This document shows positions 13,533 through 20,830 of a DNA stretch of 20,830 nucleotides, in pieces. The first letter of the stretch is position 1. Each line of letters begins with the position of its first letter. Source of the DNA: Mariprofundus sp. (GTDB lineage: Bacteria; Pseudomonadota; Zetaproteobacteria; Mariprofundales; Mariprofundaceae). The stretch spans positions 1 through 20,830 of the forward strand of contig WFUI01000113.1 of NCBI GenBank assembly GCA_015485035.1, written 5' to 3'. Position numbers and translations under genes: made by a program. The notes under the pieces were generated by a model. The model did not search any database. It was not told where the DNA came from and worked only from the letters and a program-made list of their open reading frames with translations.

Positions 13533-13550
13533 TTGTGATTTATATCACAA
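13533..13550. promoter_or_regulatory. CRP/FNR-family operator palindrome
   Basis: TTGTGATTTATATCACAA is a perfect 18-base inverted repeat and contains the full CRP pattern TGTGA-N6-TCACA (13534-13549). It lies in the 271-base gap in front of the two propeller genes, about 100 bases from the first start. FNR sites (TTGAT-N4-ATCAA) differ at the key positions, so a CRP-like regulator fits better. Elsewhere the gap holds a six-pair inverted repeat (13459-13464 with 13485-13490) in the leader. Confidence 0.7.
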
Positions 13551-13702
13551 GTGAAACACTTTTAATCATGGCTTCACACGCAATAAATTAGCAGCGGGTG
13601 CTCAATTACATGTTTCCCGGATCTGTTCGCATAAAACCCGGTCGAAGTGTTATTGCCCTATATGGAATATACCCCGAAACGTCATGATTGATAACCACCA
13701 GC

Positions 13703-15349
13703 CTATTCCTTCCTGTGTTCCTTATAATAATTGATCAGCCCGTTGGTCGATGAATCATGCCCTTTCACATCTGCATAATCATCCAGTTCCGGAAGTATTT
13801 TTCTGGCCAGTTGTTTACCGAGCTCTACCCCCCACTGATCAAATGCATTTACATCCCAGATGATACTCTGTACAAATGTTTTATGCTCATACATGGCAAT
13901 CAGACTGCCCAATGCATGGGGCGTCAACTTCTGAAACAGAATTGAATTGGTCGGTTTATTTCCGGGAAATATTTTATGCGGCACCAGCAACTCGACTTCA
14001 TCATTGCTCAACCCGTCTGCTTCAAGTTCAGCACGCACCTGATCTTCGGTTTTCCCCAGCATCAATGCCTCGGTCTGGGCAAAGAAATTGGATAAAAGCA
14101 TCGGGTGGTGACGACCTACCGGATTTTTTGTCTCGACCGGAGCAAGAAAGTCACAAGGCACCAGTTTTGTACCCTGATGAATCAGCTGGTAAAACGCATG
14201 TTGACCATTGGTTCCGGGTTCACCCCAGATAATAGGTCCCGTGGAATAATCAACCGGCTTTCCTGCATGCGTTACGCGTTTACCGTTACTTTCCATATCT
14301 CCCTGCTGGAAATAGGCCGGAAAACGATGCATGTATTGATCATAAGGCAATAGCGCATGCGAGTCGGCATCGAAAAAGTTATTATACCAGATACCCAACA
14401 TAGCCAGAATCACCGGCACATTTTCTTCCAGGGGTGCCGAACGAAAATGTTCATCCATATCATGCGCACCGGCGAGCAGCTCTTCAAAATTGTCCATACC
14501 GATATACAGTGCAATCGACAAACCCACTGCACTCCACAACGAATATCGACCACCCACCCAGTCCCAGAATTCAAACATATTCGCCGGATCAATCCCGAAG
14601 GCAGACACGGCTCTTGCATTGGTGGACACAGCAACAAAATGTTTGGCCACCGCAGTCTTGGTGCCACCGCGGGTTAAAAACCAGTCACGCGCGGTACGGG
14701 CATTGGTAATAGTTTCCTGTGTCGTAAAGGTTTTGGATACAATCACAAATAATGTCGTTTCGCGATGCAGATGACGCAATGTCTCAACCATATGCGTTCC
14801 ATCAACATTGGAAACAAAATGCATGTGTAATTTATCACGTCCGTAAGGTGTCAGTGCTTCAGTGACCATGACAGGTCCGAGATCGGAACCGCCAATGCCG
14901 ATATTAACGATATCGGTAATCGCTTTACCTGTACTGCCCTTCCATGCTCCGGAACGCACTGCCTCAGTAAATCCGCGCATCTGCTCCAGTACCCTGTTCA
15001 CATCCGGCATCACATCTTTACCATCCACAACAATAGGTCGATTGGATCGGTTACGCAGTGCGGTGTGCAGCACAGCACGGTTTTCAGTATTATTAATTTT
15101 TTCGCCATTGAGCAAACGTTCGGTCCAGCCGGTTACATCGCGCGCACGCGCCAGATCAAACAATAATTGCTTGGTTTCATCCGTTGTGATGTTTTTGGAG
15201 TAATCCACCAACATATCGCCCACTTGAATCGAGTTGTGTTTGAATCGATCCGGATCAGCAGCAAACAGGTCCCGCATATGTACCTGTTTCATTATTTCAG
15301 CGTGCGTTTGTAATTTTTTCCATTCAGACAACCGTGTCAGATCAGACAC
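13703..15349 (-). CDS. pgi: Glucose-6-phosphate isomerase
   Basis: A 548-residue enzyme interconverting glucose-6-phosphate and fructose-6-phosphate in the cytoplasm, of full length for the long bacterial form. Seen are [18 protein letters not shown] (about 149-166, sugar-phosphate binding), [13 protein letters not shown] near 205, the [17 protein letters not shown] signature (about 262-278), the catalytic Glu377 and His391 in [18 protein letters not shown], and the Lys of [11 protein letters not shown] near the end. The start is GTG (15347-15349) following a G-rich ribosome site. It diverges from glgA across a 167-base gap, so pgi and the glycogen genes could share control. Confidence 0.97.
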   Translation of the reverse strand: MSDLTRLSEWKKLQTHAEIMKQVHMRDLFAADPDRFKHNSIQVGDMLVDYSKNITTDETKQLLFDLARARDVTGWTERLLNGEKINNTENRAVLHTALRNRSNRPIVVDGKDVMPDVNRVLEQMRGFTEAVRSGAWKGSTGKAITDIVNIGIGGSDLGPVMVTEALTPYGRDKLHMHFVSNVDGTHMVETLRHLHRETTLFVIVSKTFTTQETITNARTARDWFLTRGGTKTAVAKHFVAVSTNARAVSAFGIDPANMFEFWDWVGGRYSLWSAVGLSIALYIGMDNFEELLAGAHDMDEHFRSAPLEENVPVILAMLGIWYNNFFDADSHALLPYDQYMHRFPAYFQQGDMESNGKRVTHAGKPVDYSTGPIIWGEPGTNGQHAFYQLIHQGTKLVPCDFLAPVETKNPVGRHHPMLLSNFFAQTEALMLGKTEDQVRAELEADGLSNDEVELLVPHKIFPGNKPTNSILFQKLTPHALGSLIAMYEHKTFVQSIIWDVNAFDQWGVELGKQLARKILPELDDYADVKGHDSSTNGLINYYKEHRKE

Positions 15350-15516
15350 AATCCACCCCCCTATATTTCATGACAAGATATTCTAAAACCAATGAACCGT
15401 GCATACGTAAAGCAACAGGTTACCGGCGTATGTAAAAAATACCAAGTACCATCTGATCTTTTCAGATATGAAACGGAATGTGCTAGGCTTGCCAGCCATG
15501 GAACAGGGAGGAAAAC

Positions 15517-16974
15517 ATGGCCGGACTCAATATCATATTTATCGCTTCTGAAGCATCACCGCTGGCCAAAACAGGCGGGCTTGCTGATGTTGCCGGTTCA
15601 TTGCCGCATGCCCTGCAGCACCTCGGACATTCGGTAACCGTCATCATGCCGTTTTATCGGCGACAGATTGCAGCATCGGGAATTGCCACCACGGCACTGA
15701 ATACCAGTATCGAAATGTGGGCCGATGGCATCCAGCGCCACTGTCCGTTGCATGAAGCAGTCGTGGACGGGCTTCATTTCCTTCTTGTCGAACAGGACGA
15801 CCTGTATAACCGCGAAGGTCTCTACGGCCCCTCAGGTGGTGCCTATGAAGACAATCTGCTGCGTTTCCTGCTGTTTGACAGGGTGGCTCTGGAAGCAGCC
15901 GCACAACTCGGCAAGCCGGTAGATATCCTGCATTGCCATGACTGGCAGACCGGTATGATTCCATTACTGCTGCAAACACAGTACCAGCACCATCCTTCCA
16001 TCGCTTCGGCCCGCTGCGTATATACGATTCACAATCTCGCCTATCAGGGGGTATTCGGGGCCGAATGGATTCACCGCCTCGGTATACCCAGCCATCATTT
16101 TCATCCCGGAGGGTTTGAATTCCACGGTCAGATTAATTGCATGAAAGCAGGCATTGGCTCGGCTCACGCGGTCACCACCGTCAGCCCCTCCTATGCAGAA
16201 GAAATACTGACACCCGAATACGGTTGTCATCTGGATGGATTCCTGCACGATCACAGCGCCAAATTATCAGGCATTGTCAATGGTCTGGATATTAATGAAT
16301 GGGACCCGCTCAACGATTCACATATCGCTGCCAACTATGGTGCCGGTAAAGTTGCCGGCAAGAAGAAATGCAAAGCCGCATTACAGCAGCAATGCGGCCT
16401 GACTATATCTCCTGATACACCGCTGATGGTATTGATCTCACGGCTGGCGGAACAAAAAGGTATCGACCTGCTGCTGGAAAATGCCAGATACTGGATTGAA
16501 CGCGGTTATCAGCTGGTCGTACTGGGCTCGGGCGACAGTCATTGTGAGAAGATGCTGCATCACCTGGCAGACAGTTATCCTGCCAGTATGTATTTCTGGC
16601 GTGGTTTCAATGAGGCGCTGGCCCGCCAGATCTACGCCGGCGGCGACATTTTTCTCATGCCATCCCGTTTCGAACCCTGTGGGCTGGGTCAATTGATGGC
16701 CATGCGTTACGGCACAGTTCCCGTTGTTCGTGCCACAGGCGGGCTCAAGGATACAGTGATTGATCATACAGCTCACCCAACCACATCGACCGGATTCCAT
16801 TTTATCAAAGAAAGCCCGCTGGATTTTGATGCCGCTGTCGAACAGGCCATTGAAGTGTACCGTCAGCCACGCAAGTGGTCGGCCATCCGCAACCGCGCCC
16901 TGAAGCGTAATTCATCATGGGAAACCTCGGCTATGGACTATATTAAGCTCTATCAGAAAATACTGGCTTCATGA
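15517..16974 (+). CDS. glgA: Glycogen synthase
   Basis: A 485-residue GT5 glycosyltransferase that extends alpha-1,4-glucan from a nucleotide-glucose donor, usually ADP-glucose in bacteria. The N-terminal donor loop KTGGLADV is at 18-25, the acceptor-side HCHDWQTGM lies near 145, and VYTIHNLAYQG and TVSPSYAEEI follow. The C-terminal half has LISRLAEQKGIDLL and the nucleotide-sugar motif SRFEPCGLGQLMAMRYGT with VRATGGLKDTV (about 383-414). GGGAGG lies six bases before the ATG. The stop overlaps the start of the glucokinase gene. glgB and glgC, which usually accompany it, are not in this window. Confidence 0.96.
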   Translation: MAGLNIIFIASEASPLAKTGGLADVAGSLPHALQHLGHSVTVIMPFYRRQIAASGIATTALNTSIEMWADGIQRHCPLHEAVVDGLHFLLVEQDDLYNREGLYGPSGGAYEDNLLRFLLFDRVALEAAAQLGKPVDILHCHDWQTGMIPLLLQTQYQHHPSIASARCVYTIHNLAYQGVFGAEWIHRLGIPSHHFHPGGFEFHGQINCMKAGIGSAHAVTTVSPSYAEEILTPEYGCHLDGFLHDHSAKLSGIVNGLDINEWDPLNDSHIAANYGAGKVAGKKKCKAALQQQCGLTISPDTPLMVLISRLAEQKGIDLLLENARYWIERGYQLVVLGSGDSHCEKMLHHLADSYPASMYFWRGFNEALARQIYAGGDIFLMPSRFEPCGLGQLMAMRYGTVPVVRATGGLKDTVIDHTAHPTTSTGFHFIKESPLDFDAAVEQAIEVYRQPRKWSAIRNRALKRNSSWETSAMDYIKLYQKILAS

Positions 16975-17897
16975 GCCATGTCATTGCCGCCGATATCGGC
17001 GGCACCAATATCCGCCTGGCTATCGTTGATCCTCAGGGACAAATCGTAGCTGAATCACGTTTTCAGGCTGAATTAAGCCGACATGCAGAGACATCACAGG
17101 CAACTGCAGAAACTCATGTAATCAAAATATTGACCGAAGCCATTAAACCTTTTGCCAGTCAACATGGCGCCAACAGACTGGGCATGGGTTTCCCCGGTTT
17201 TTTTCATGGGCGTAGCGGCCTGCTGGCCAGCTCTCCCAATTTGCCCCTGCTCCAGGATTTTGCCCTGGCAGAAAGACTATCCGACACACTGGGAATGAGC
17301 GTCACAGTCGAAAATGATGCACTGTGTGCTGCCATCGGCGAACAAAAATATGGCGCGGGACAAGGTCGCGCCAACCTGTTGCACATCACTCTCGGCACCG
17401 GCATCGGCAGTGGTTTGATTCTCAACAATATCCCCTATTCCGGCGAACATGGTATGGCCATGGAGTTCGGACATTTATGTATTGAACACCATAAAGGCCG
17501 CCTGTGCGGCTGTGGCAATCACGGTTGTGTCGAGGCCTATGCTTCAGCCACCGCGCTGATAAAACGATTTACCGAGATATGTCAGTGTGAAATTGCTGAT
17601 GCCAGATCAATCTTTGAACAGGCACGGCAGGGTTATGCATGTGCCCTCACCATTACCAATGAAGCAGGCATGTATCTGGGCATGGCCATCGCCGAGGCCG
17701 TGAAGTTACTTGATGTTACCACGATTACCGTCAGCGGTGGTTTAAGCGGCGGCTGGGATATTCTTCACCCTGCCCTGAAACGTGAACTGGACAACAACCT
17801 GATTCCACCACTAAAAGGCAAGGTTGATGTGCTGCGCTCCAGACTGGATGACAACGCCGGCCTGCTCGGTGCTGCAACCATTGCCAGAAGCACCTGA
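16971..17897 (+). CDS. glk: ROK-family glucokinase
   Basis: A 308-residue sugar kinase that phosphorylates glucose at C6 using ATP. Motifs in order: phosphate-1 AADIGGTNIRLAIVD (about 5-19), GMGFPG near 72, catalytic Asp in VENDALCAA near 116, LHITLGTGIGSGLI near 140, and GEHGMAMEFGH. The zinc/ROK signature CGCGNHGCVEAYAS follows at about 179-192, and TVSGGLSGG lies near 250. The substrate could also be another hexose such as fructose or N-acetylglucosamine, as ROK members vary. It starts on an ATGA overlap with glgA, has no ribosome site of its own, and so depends on glgA translation. Its 3' end is partly duplicated just downstream. Confidence 0.88.
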   Translation: MSHVIAADIGGTNIRLAIVDPQGQIVAESRFQAELSRHAETSQATAETHVIKILTEAIKPFASQHGANRLGMGFPGFFHGRSGLLASSPNLPLLQDFALAERLSDTLGMSVTVENDALCAAIGEQKYGAGQGRANLLHITLGTGIGSGLILNNIPYSGEHGMAMEFGHLCIEHHKGRLCGCGNHGCVEAYASATALIKRFTEICQCEIADARSIFEQARQGYACALTITNEAGMYLGMAIAEAVKLLDVTTITVSGGLSGGWDILHPALKRELDNNLIPPLKGKVDVLRSRLDDNAGLLGAATIARST

Positions 17898-17941
17898 GCT
17901 ACCTGTCGGGTTATTTCCATGATTAATGTTTTGTATAAGGC

Positions 17942-18071
17942 ATGCGGAGCTTATCAACGATAGAGCCGGAGCTAATACATGCAAAAGGTAAGGTGGATGT
18001 ACTTGCACTGCAAACTGGATGATAGCGCCGGATTTCTTGATGCTGCAAGCATTGTCAGAGAAAACAGCTGA
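17942..18071 (+). pseudogene. Decayed duplicate of the ROK kinase 3' end
   Basis: The stretch repeats the last ~40 codons of the preceding kinase in diverged form. In one frame it reads ELIHAKGKVDVLAL. After a single extra base near 18010 it continues KLDDSAGFLDAASIVREN and ends at TGA 18069-18071. The intact gene reads LKGKVDVLRS then RLDDNAGLLGAATIARST. Similarity at base level is roughly 70 percent by eye. Nothing of the rest of the kinase remains. It is a relic of a tandem duplication or of a second ROK gene that was mostly deleted. Confidence 0.8.
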
Positions 18072-18198
18072 TGACTTTGCACCCACATTATCGTATTTTT
18101 GAACATGGAATACACTGACTTTCAGAACGTCCGTGATACAAGTAATAGACCAAAGCAATGTAGTGTGTGGCCTCTCCTGATTTCAATGCCATAAAATA

Positions 18199-18228
18199 AA
18201 AAGCGCGGAGCCTGAGCCCCGCGCTTTT
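18199..18228. terminator. Bidirectional terminator between glk and glgP
   Basis: AAAAGCGCGG (18199-18208) pairs with CCGCGCTTTT (18219-18228) around a ten-base loop. On the minus strand it is followed by a long T-rich run, making it a strong terminator for glgP, 23 bases past its stop. On the plus strand it is followed by TTTTATC and also ends the glgA-glk message. The 130 bases between the kinase relic and this hairpin show nothing recognisable. Confidence 0.88.
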
Positions 18229-18251
18229 ATCATGAACCCGCTTGATCTGTC

Positions 18252-20741
18252 TTATGAATTAGGCGGTATGGATTCCAGATTCCAGATTTCGCGATTGTAA
18301 TCATGCATCGTCCGATCCGTGGAGAATTTACCACTGTAGGCCGTATTCAGAATGCTCATTTTCACCCAAGCTTCCTGATCCTGATAAGCCTCGGAAGCGC
18401 GCTGTTGCGCATCAACATAGGAACGGAAATCCGCAGCGACCATCCATGGATCATTGCTGCTACGAATCGCTCCGATAATACCTGCAAACAGGCCTGGTTC
18501 AAACTGGTTGAAATGACCGCACTCCAGCAAATTCATCACACGCTGGAAATCTACATCTGCGGCAATCATCGCATTCGGATCATAGTGACCATGCAACTCT
18601 TCCACTTCATCGGCCGTTAAACCGAACAGGAAGAAATTCTCATCCCCTACTTCTTCACGGATCTCGATATTGGCACCATCCAGAGTACCGATGGTCATTG
18701 CACCATTCATCATGAACTTCATATTACCGGTGCCGGAAGCTTCCTTACCTGCTGTGGAAATCTGCTCGGACAGATCCGCCGCAGGCGCAATCACTTCCAT
18801 CGCTGACACACGATAATTCGGGAAGAACACGACTTTCAGCTTGTCGCCCACATCCGGGTCATGATTAACCACATCCGCCACGTTGTTGACCAGTTTAATA
18901 ATCTGCTTGGCCATGTAATAGCCCGGCGCTGCCTTGCCGCCAATCAGGACACAACGGGGGGTCCAGTTATCCGCGTCACCGCGTTTGATGCGGTCATACA
19001 AATGAATCACATGCAGCACATTGAGCAGCTGGCGCTTGTATTCATGGATGCGCTTGACCTGAATATCGAACATGGCATCGGGATTGAAATCCACACCACA
19101 TGTATCTTTCACCAGCCTGGCCAGGCGCTCCTTGTTTTCCCGTTTACAATCAGCCCATTGCTTGCGAAAAGCTGCATCCTCTGTCAGCGGTGCCAGTTTA
19201 CGCAACTGCTGCAAATCAGTAATCCAGTCCTCTCCGATCTGCTCATTGATCAACCTGGACAACGGCTTATTGCACCACCCCATCCAGCGACGCTGGGTAA
19301 CACCATTGGTCTTGTTGTTGAACTTTTCAGGCCACAGTTCGTTGAAATCCCTAAACAGCCCTTCGACCAGCAGGTCGGAATGCAGCTGAGCCACGCCATT
19401 GACCGAAAAGCTGCCGACAATAGCCAGATAGGCCATGCGTACCTGTTGCACATCACCCTCTTCAATAATCGACATGCGGCGCTGGCGCTCCACATCACCC
19501 GGCCATTTTTCAGCCACAACAGTAAGAAAACGCGCATTGATCTCATAAATAATGTCCAGCAAACGCGGCAGAAGACGACCAAACAGGTGCACCGGCCAGC
19601 GCTCCAGTGCTTCAGGTAACAGGGTATGGTTGGTATACGCCATGGTCTTTCCGGTAATGGCCCATGCTTCATCCCATTGCAAACGGTATTCATCCATCAA
19701 CAGACGCATCAGCTCGGCAACAGAAACCGTCGGATGCGTATCATTGAGCTGGAAACAGTTTTTGTCGGCAAAGTCGCTGAAATCGCGGCCATGGCGTTCC
19801 ACCCAGCCACGCAGCACATCCTTGATACTGGCCGAAGCCAGAAAATACTGTTGACGCAAACGCAGTTCCTTGCCATTTTCACTGGCATCATTCGGATACA
19901 ACACCATGGAAATATGCTCGGCTGCATTTTTTGAAGCCACTGAACCGGCATAGTCGCCGGCGTTGAATTCACCCAGATCAAATTCATCCGTCGCTGCCGA
20001 CTTCCACAGGCGCAGCGTGTTCACTGTATTATTCTTGAAGCCCGGAATCGGAGTATCGTAAGGGATCGCCAGCACATCCTGCGTATCTGCCCAGCGGCAA
20101 CGCATAACGCCCTGATCATCATGGTAACATTCAGTATGGCCGCCAAAATGAACGCGCTGGGTATATTCCGGACGGGTGATCTCCCATACATTCCCGTAAT
20201 TCAGCCAGTGGTCAGGTTCTTCAACCTGATAACCATTCTGGATCAGCTGCCGGAACATACCGTATTCGTAGCGGATACCGTAACCGGTGACCGGCAATTG
20301 CAGGGTTGCACAGCTATCGATAAAGCAGGCAGCCAGACGGCCCAGACCACCATTACCGAGGCCTGCATCCCGCTCCATCTCTATCTTTTCTTCATAGCTC
20401 AGACCCAGCTGATGCAGGGCATCGGCTGTTTCTTCGTCCAGCCCCAGATTGAGTATGGCATTGCCCAGTGCACGTCCCATCAGGAACTCAAGTGACAGGT
20501 AGTAGGCACGTTTACCATCTTTTTCGATGTAAGCATCCTTGGTATTTTTCCAGTTCTCCATCAGATGATCGCGAATGGTGTATGCCAGCGCCTGATATTT
20601 ATAATGATTGGATCGACTGCTTGTATGTTGACCCAGCGTACGCAAGTAGTGCCGCTGAATACCTTTCACCAGTCCGGCTGCGTTTTTATCCAGAGCCGGA
20701 ACATCAGTGATATTGTGCTTCGGTGCAGACTTTTCTGTCAT
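18252..20741 (-). CDS. glgP: Glycogen phosphorylase
   Basis: A GT35 phosphorylase of 829 residues when started at the ATG at 20741; the frame is open to 20789, where a TTG and another ATG (20780) are alternatives. It cleaves terminal alpha-1,4-linked glucose from glycogen or maltodextrin with phosphate, giving glucose-1-phosphate. Visible are AYYLSLEFLMGRAL near residue 76, GLGNGGLGRLAACF near 125, QLNDTHPTVSVAEL near 325, QVKRIHEYKRQLLN near 535, and the PLP-site signature EASGTGNMKFMMNGAM (about 655-670), whose Lys binds pyridoxal phosphate. It is convergent with glgA-glk and ends at a strong terminator. Whether it prefers glycogen or maltodextrin cannot be told. Confidence 0.95.
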   Translation of the reverse strand: MTEKSAPKHNITDVPALDKNAAGLVKGIQRHYLRTLGQHTSSRSNHYKYQALAYTIRDHLMENWKNTKDAYIEKDGKRAYYLSLEFLMGRALGNAILNLGLDEETADALHQLGLSYEEKIEMERDAGLGNGGLGRLAACFIDSCATLQLPVTGYGIRYEYGMFRQLIQNGYQVEEPDHWLNYGNVWEITRPEYTQRVHFGGHTECYHDDQGVMRCRWADTQDVLAIPYDTPIPGFKNNTVNTLRLWKSAATDEFDLGEFNAGDYAGSVASKNAAEHISMVLYPNDASENGKELRLRQQYFLASASIKDVLRGWVERHGRDFSDFADKNCFQLNDTHPTVSVAELMRLLMDEYRLQWDEAWAITGKTMAYTNHTLLPEALERWPVHLFGRLLPRLLDIIYEINARFLTVVAEKWPGDVERQRRMSIIEEGDVQQVRMAYLAIVGSFSVNGVAQLHSDLLVEGLFRDFNELWPEKFNNKTNGVTQRRWMGWCNKPLSRLINEQIGEDWITDLQQLRKLAPLTEDAAFRKQWADCKRENKERLARLVKDTCGVDFNPDAMFDIQVKRIHEYKRQLLNVLHVIHLYDRIKRGDADNWTPRCVLIGGKAAPGYYMAKQIIKLVNNVADVVNHDPDVGDKLKVVFFPNYRVSAMEVIAPAADLSEQISTAGKEASGTGNMKFMMNGAMTIGTLDGANIEIREEVGDENFFLFGLTADEVEELHGHYDPNAMIAADVDFQRVMNLLECGHFNQFEPGLFAGIIGAIRSSNDPWMVAADFRSYVDAQQRASEAYQDQEAWVKMSILNTAYSGKFSTDRTMHDYNREIWNLESIPPNS

Positions 20742-20796
20742 GGAGGTTGCCTTTTGGAGATGCTTTTTTTTGCGGCGCATGCTGTCCAAATCCCCT

Positions 20797-20828
20797 CTTC
20801 AGGTCAATCTGAAGCACGACACCTGAAG
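20797..20828. promoter_or_regulatory. Inverted repeat upstream of glgP, at right edge
   Basis: CTTCAGGT (20797-20804) and ACCTGAAG (20821-20828) form a perfect eight-base inverted repeat. The half CTGAAGCA is repeated directly at 20809-20816 and 20823-20830. It could be an operator or leader hairpin for glgP. The window ends here, so the context is incomplete. Confidence 0.3.
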
Positions 20829-20830
20829 CA

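Noticed and set aside
18861..19619. Plus-strand frame of 252 residues within glgP
   Set aside because: Antisense to the conserved catalytic half of glycogen phosphorylase; length is explained by codon bias of the real gene.

Overview
The window looks like a chromosomal segment from a Gram-negative bacterium. The evidence is a lipoprotein, two periplasmic-type propeller proteins with signal peptides, a SPOR-domain envelope protein, a ClpS/ClpA pair, and an ECF sigma factor with a small zinc anti-sigma. The protein sequences read like a gamma- or zetaproteobacterium. A CbbY-type sugar-bisphosphate phosphatase hints at a Calvin-cycle autotroph. The exact lineage cannot be fixed from the sequence alone.

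Region 1 (1-1860) is accessory and scrambled. On the minus strand it holds a headless piece of an RHS/YD-repeat protein running off the left edge, then a composite short-repeat block. Right of that are two tiny two-helix membrane proteins that resemble each other, then an RHS 'tip' that lacks the rest of its protein. The tip abuts the last ~45 codons of a plus-strand RecQ helicase (HRDC end), so a recQ gene was cut here. The best reading is a displaced polymorphic-toxin tip with a duplicated candidate immunity gene.

Region 2 (1860-4370) is minus strand: a DUF4136-type lipoprotein, a TatD DNase and a CbbY-like phosphatase. The last two overlap. Region 3 (4372-8880) is plus strand: clpS, then clpA with its own strong promoter, trmO coupled to clpA, and a SPOR protein closed by a bidirectional terminator. 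Region 4 (8890-13700) holds a small Rho_N-like protein with four cysteines, murI, an ECF sigma/anti-sigma pair, and two PD40 beta-propeller proteins. The propeller pair sits behind a perfect CRP-type palindrome.

Region 5 (13703-20830) is a glycogen/glucose block. It contains pgi (minus), the divergent pair glgA-glk (plus, coupled), a decayed second copy of the glk 3' end, a terminator, and convergent glgP. GlgA builds glycogen from a nucleotide-glucose donor, GlgP releases glucose-1-phosphate, Glk makes glucose-6-phosphate, and Pgi links that to fructose-6-phosphate. glgB, glgC and phosphoglucomutase are not in the window. No rRNA, tRNA, CRISPR array or complete insertion sequence was seen.
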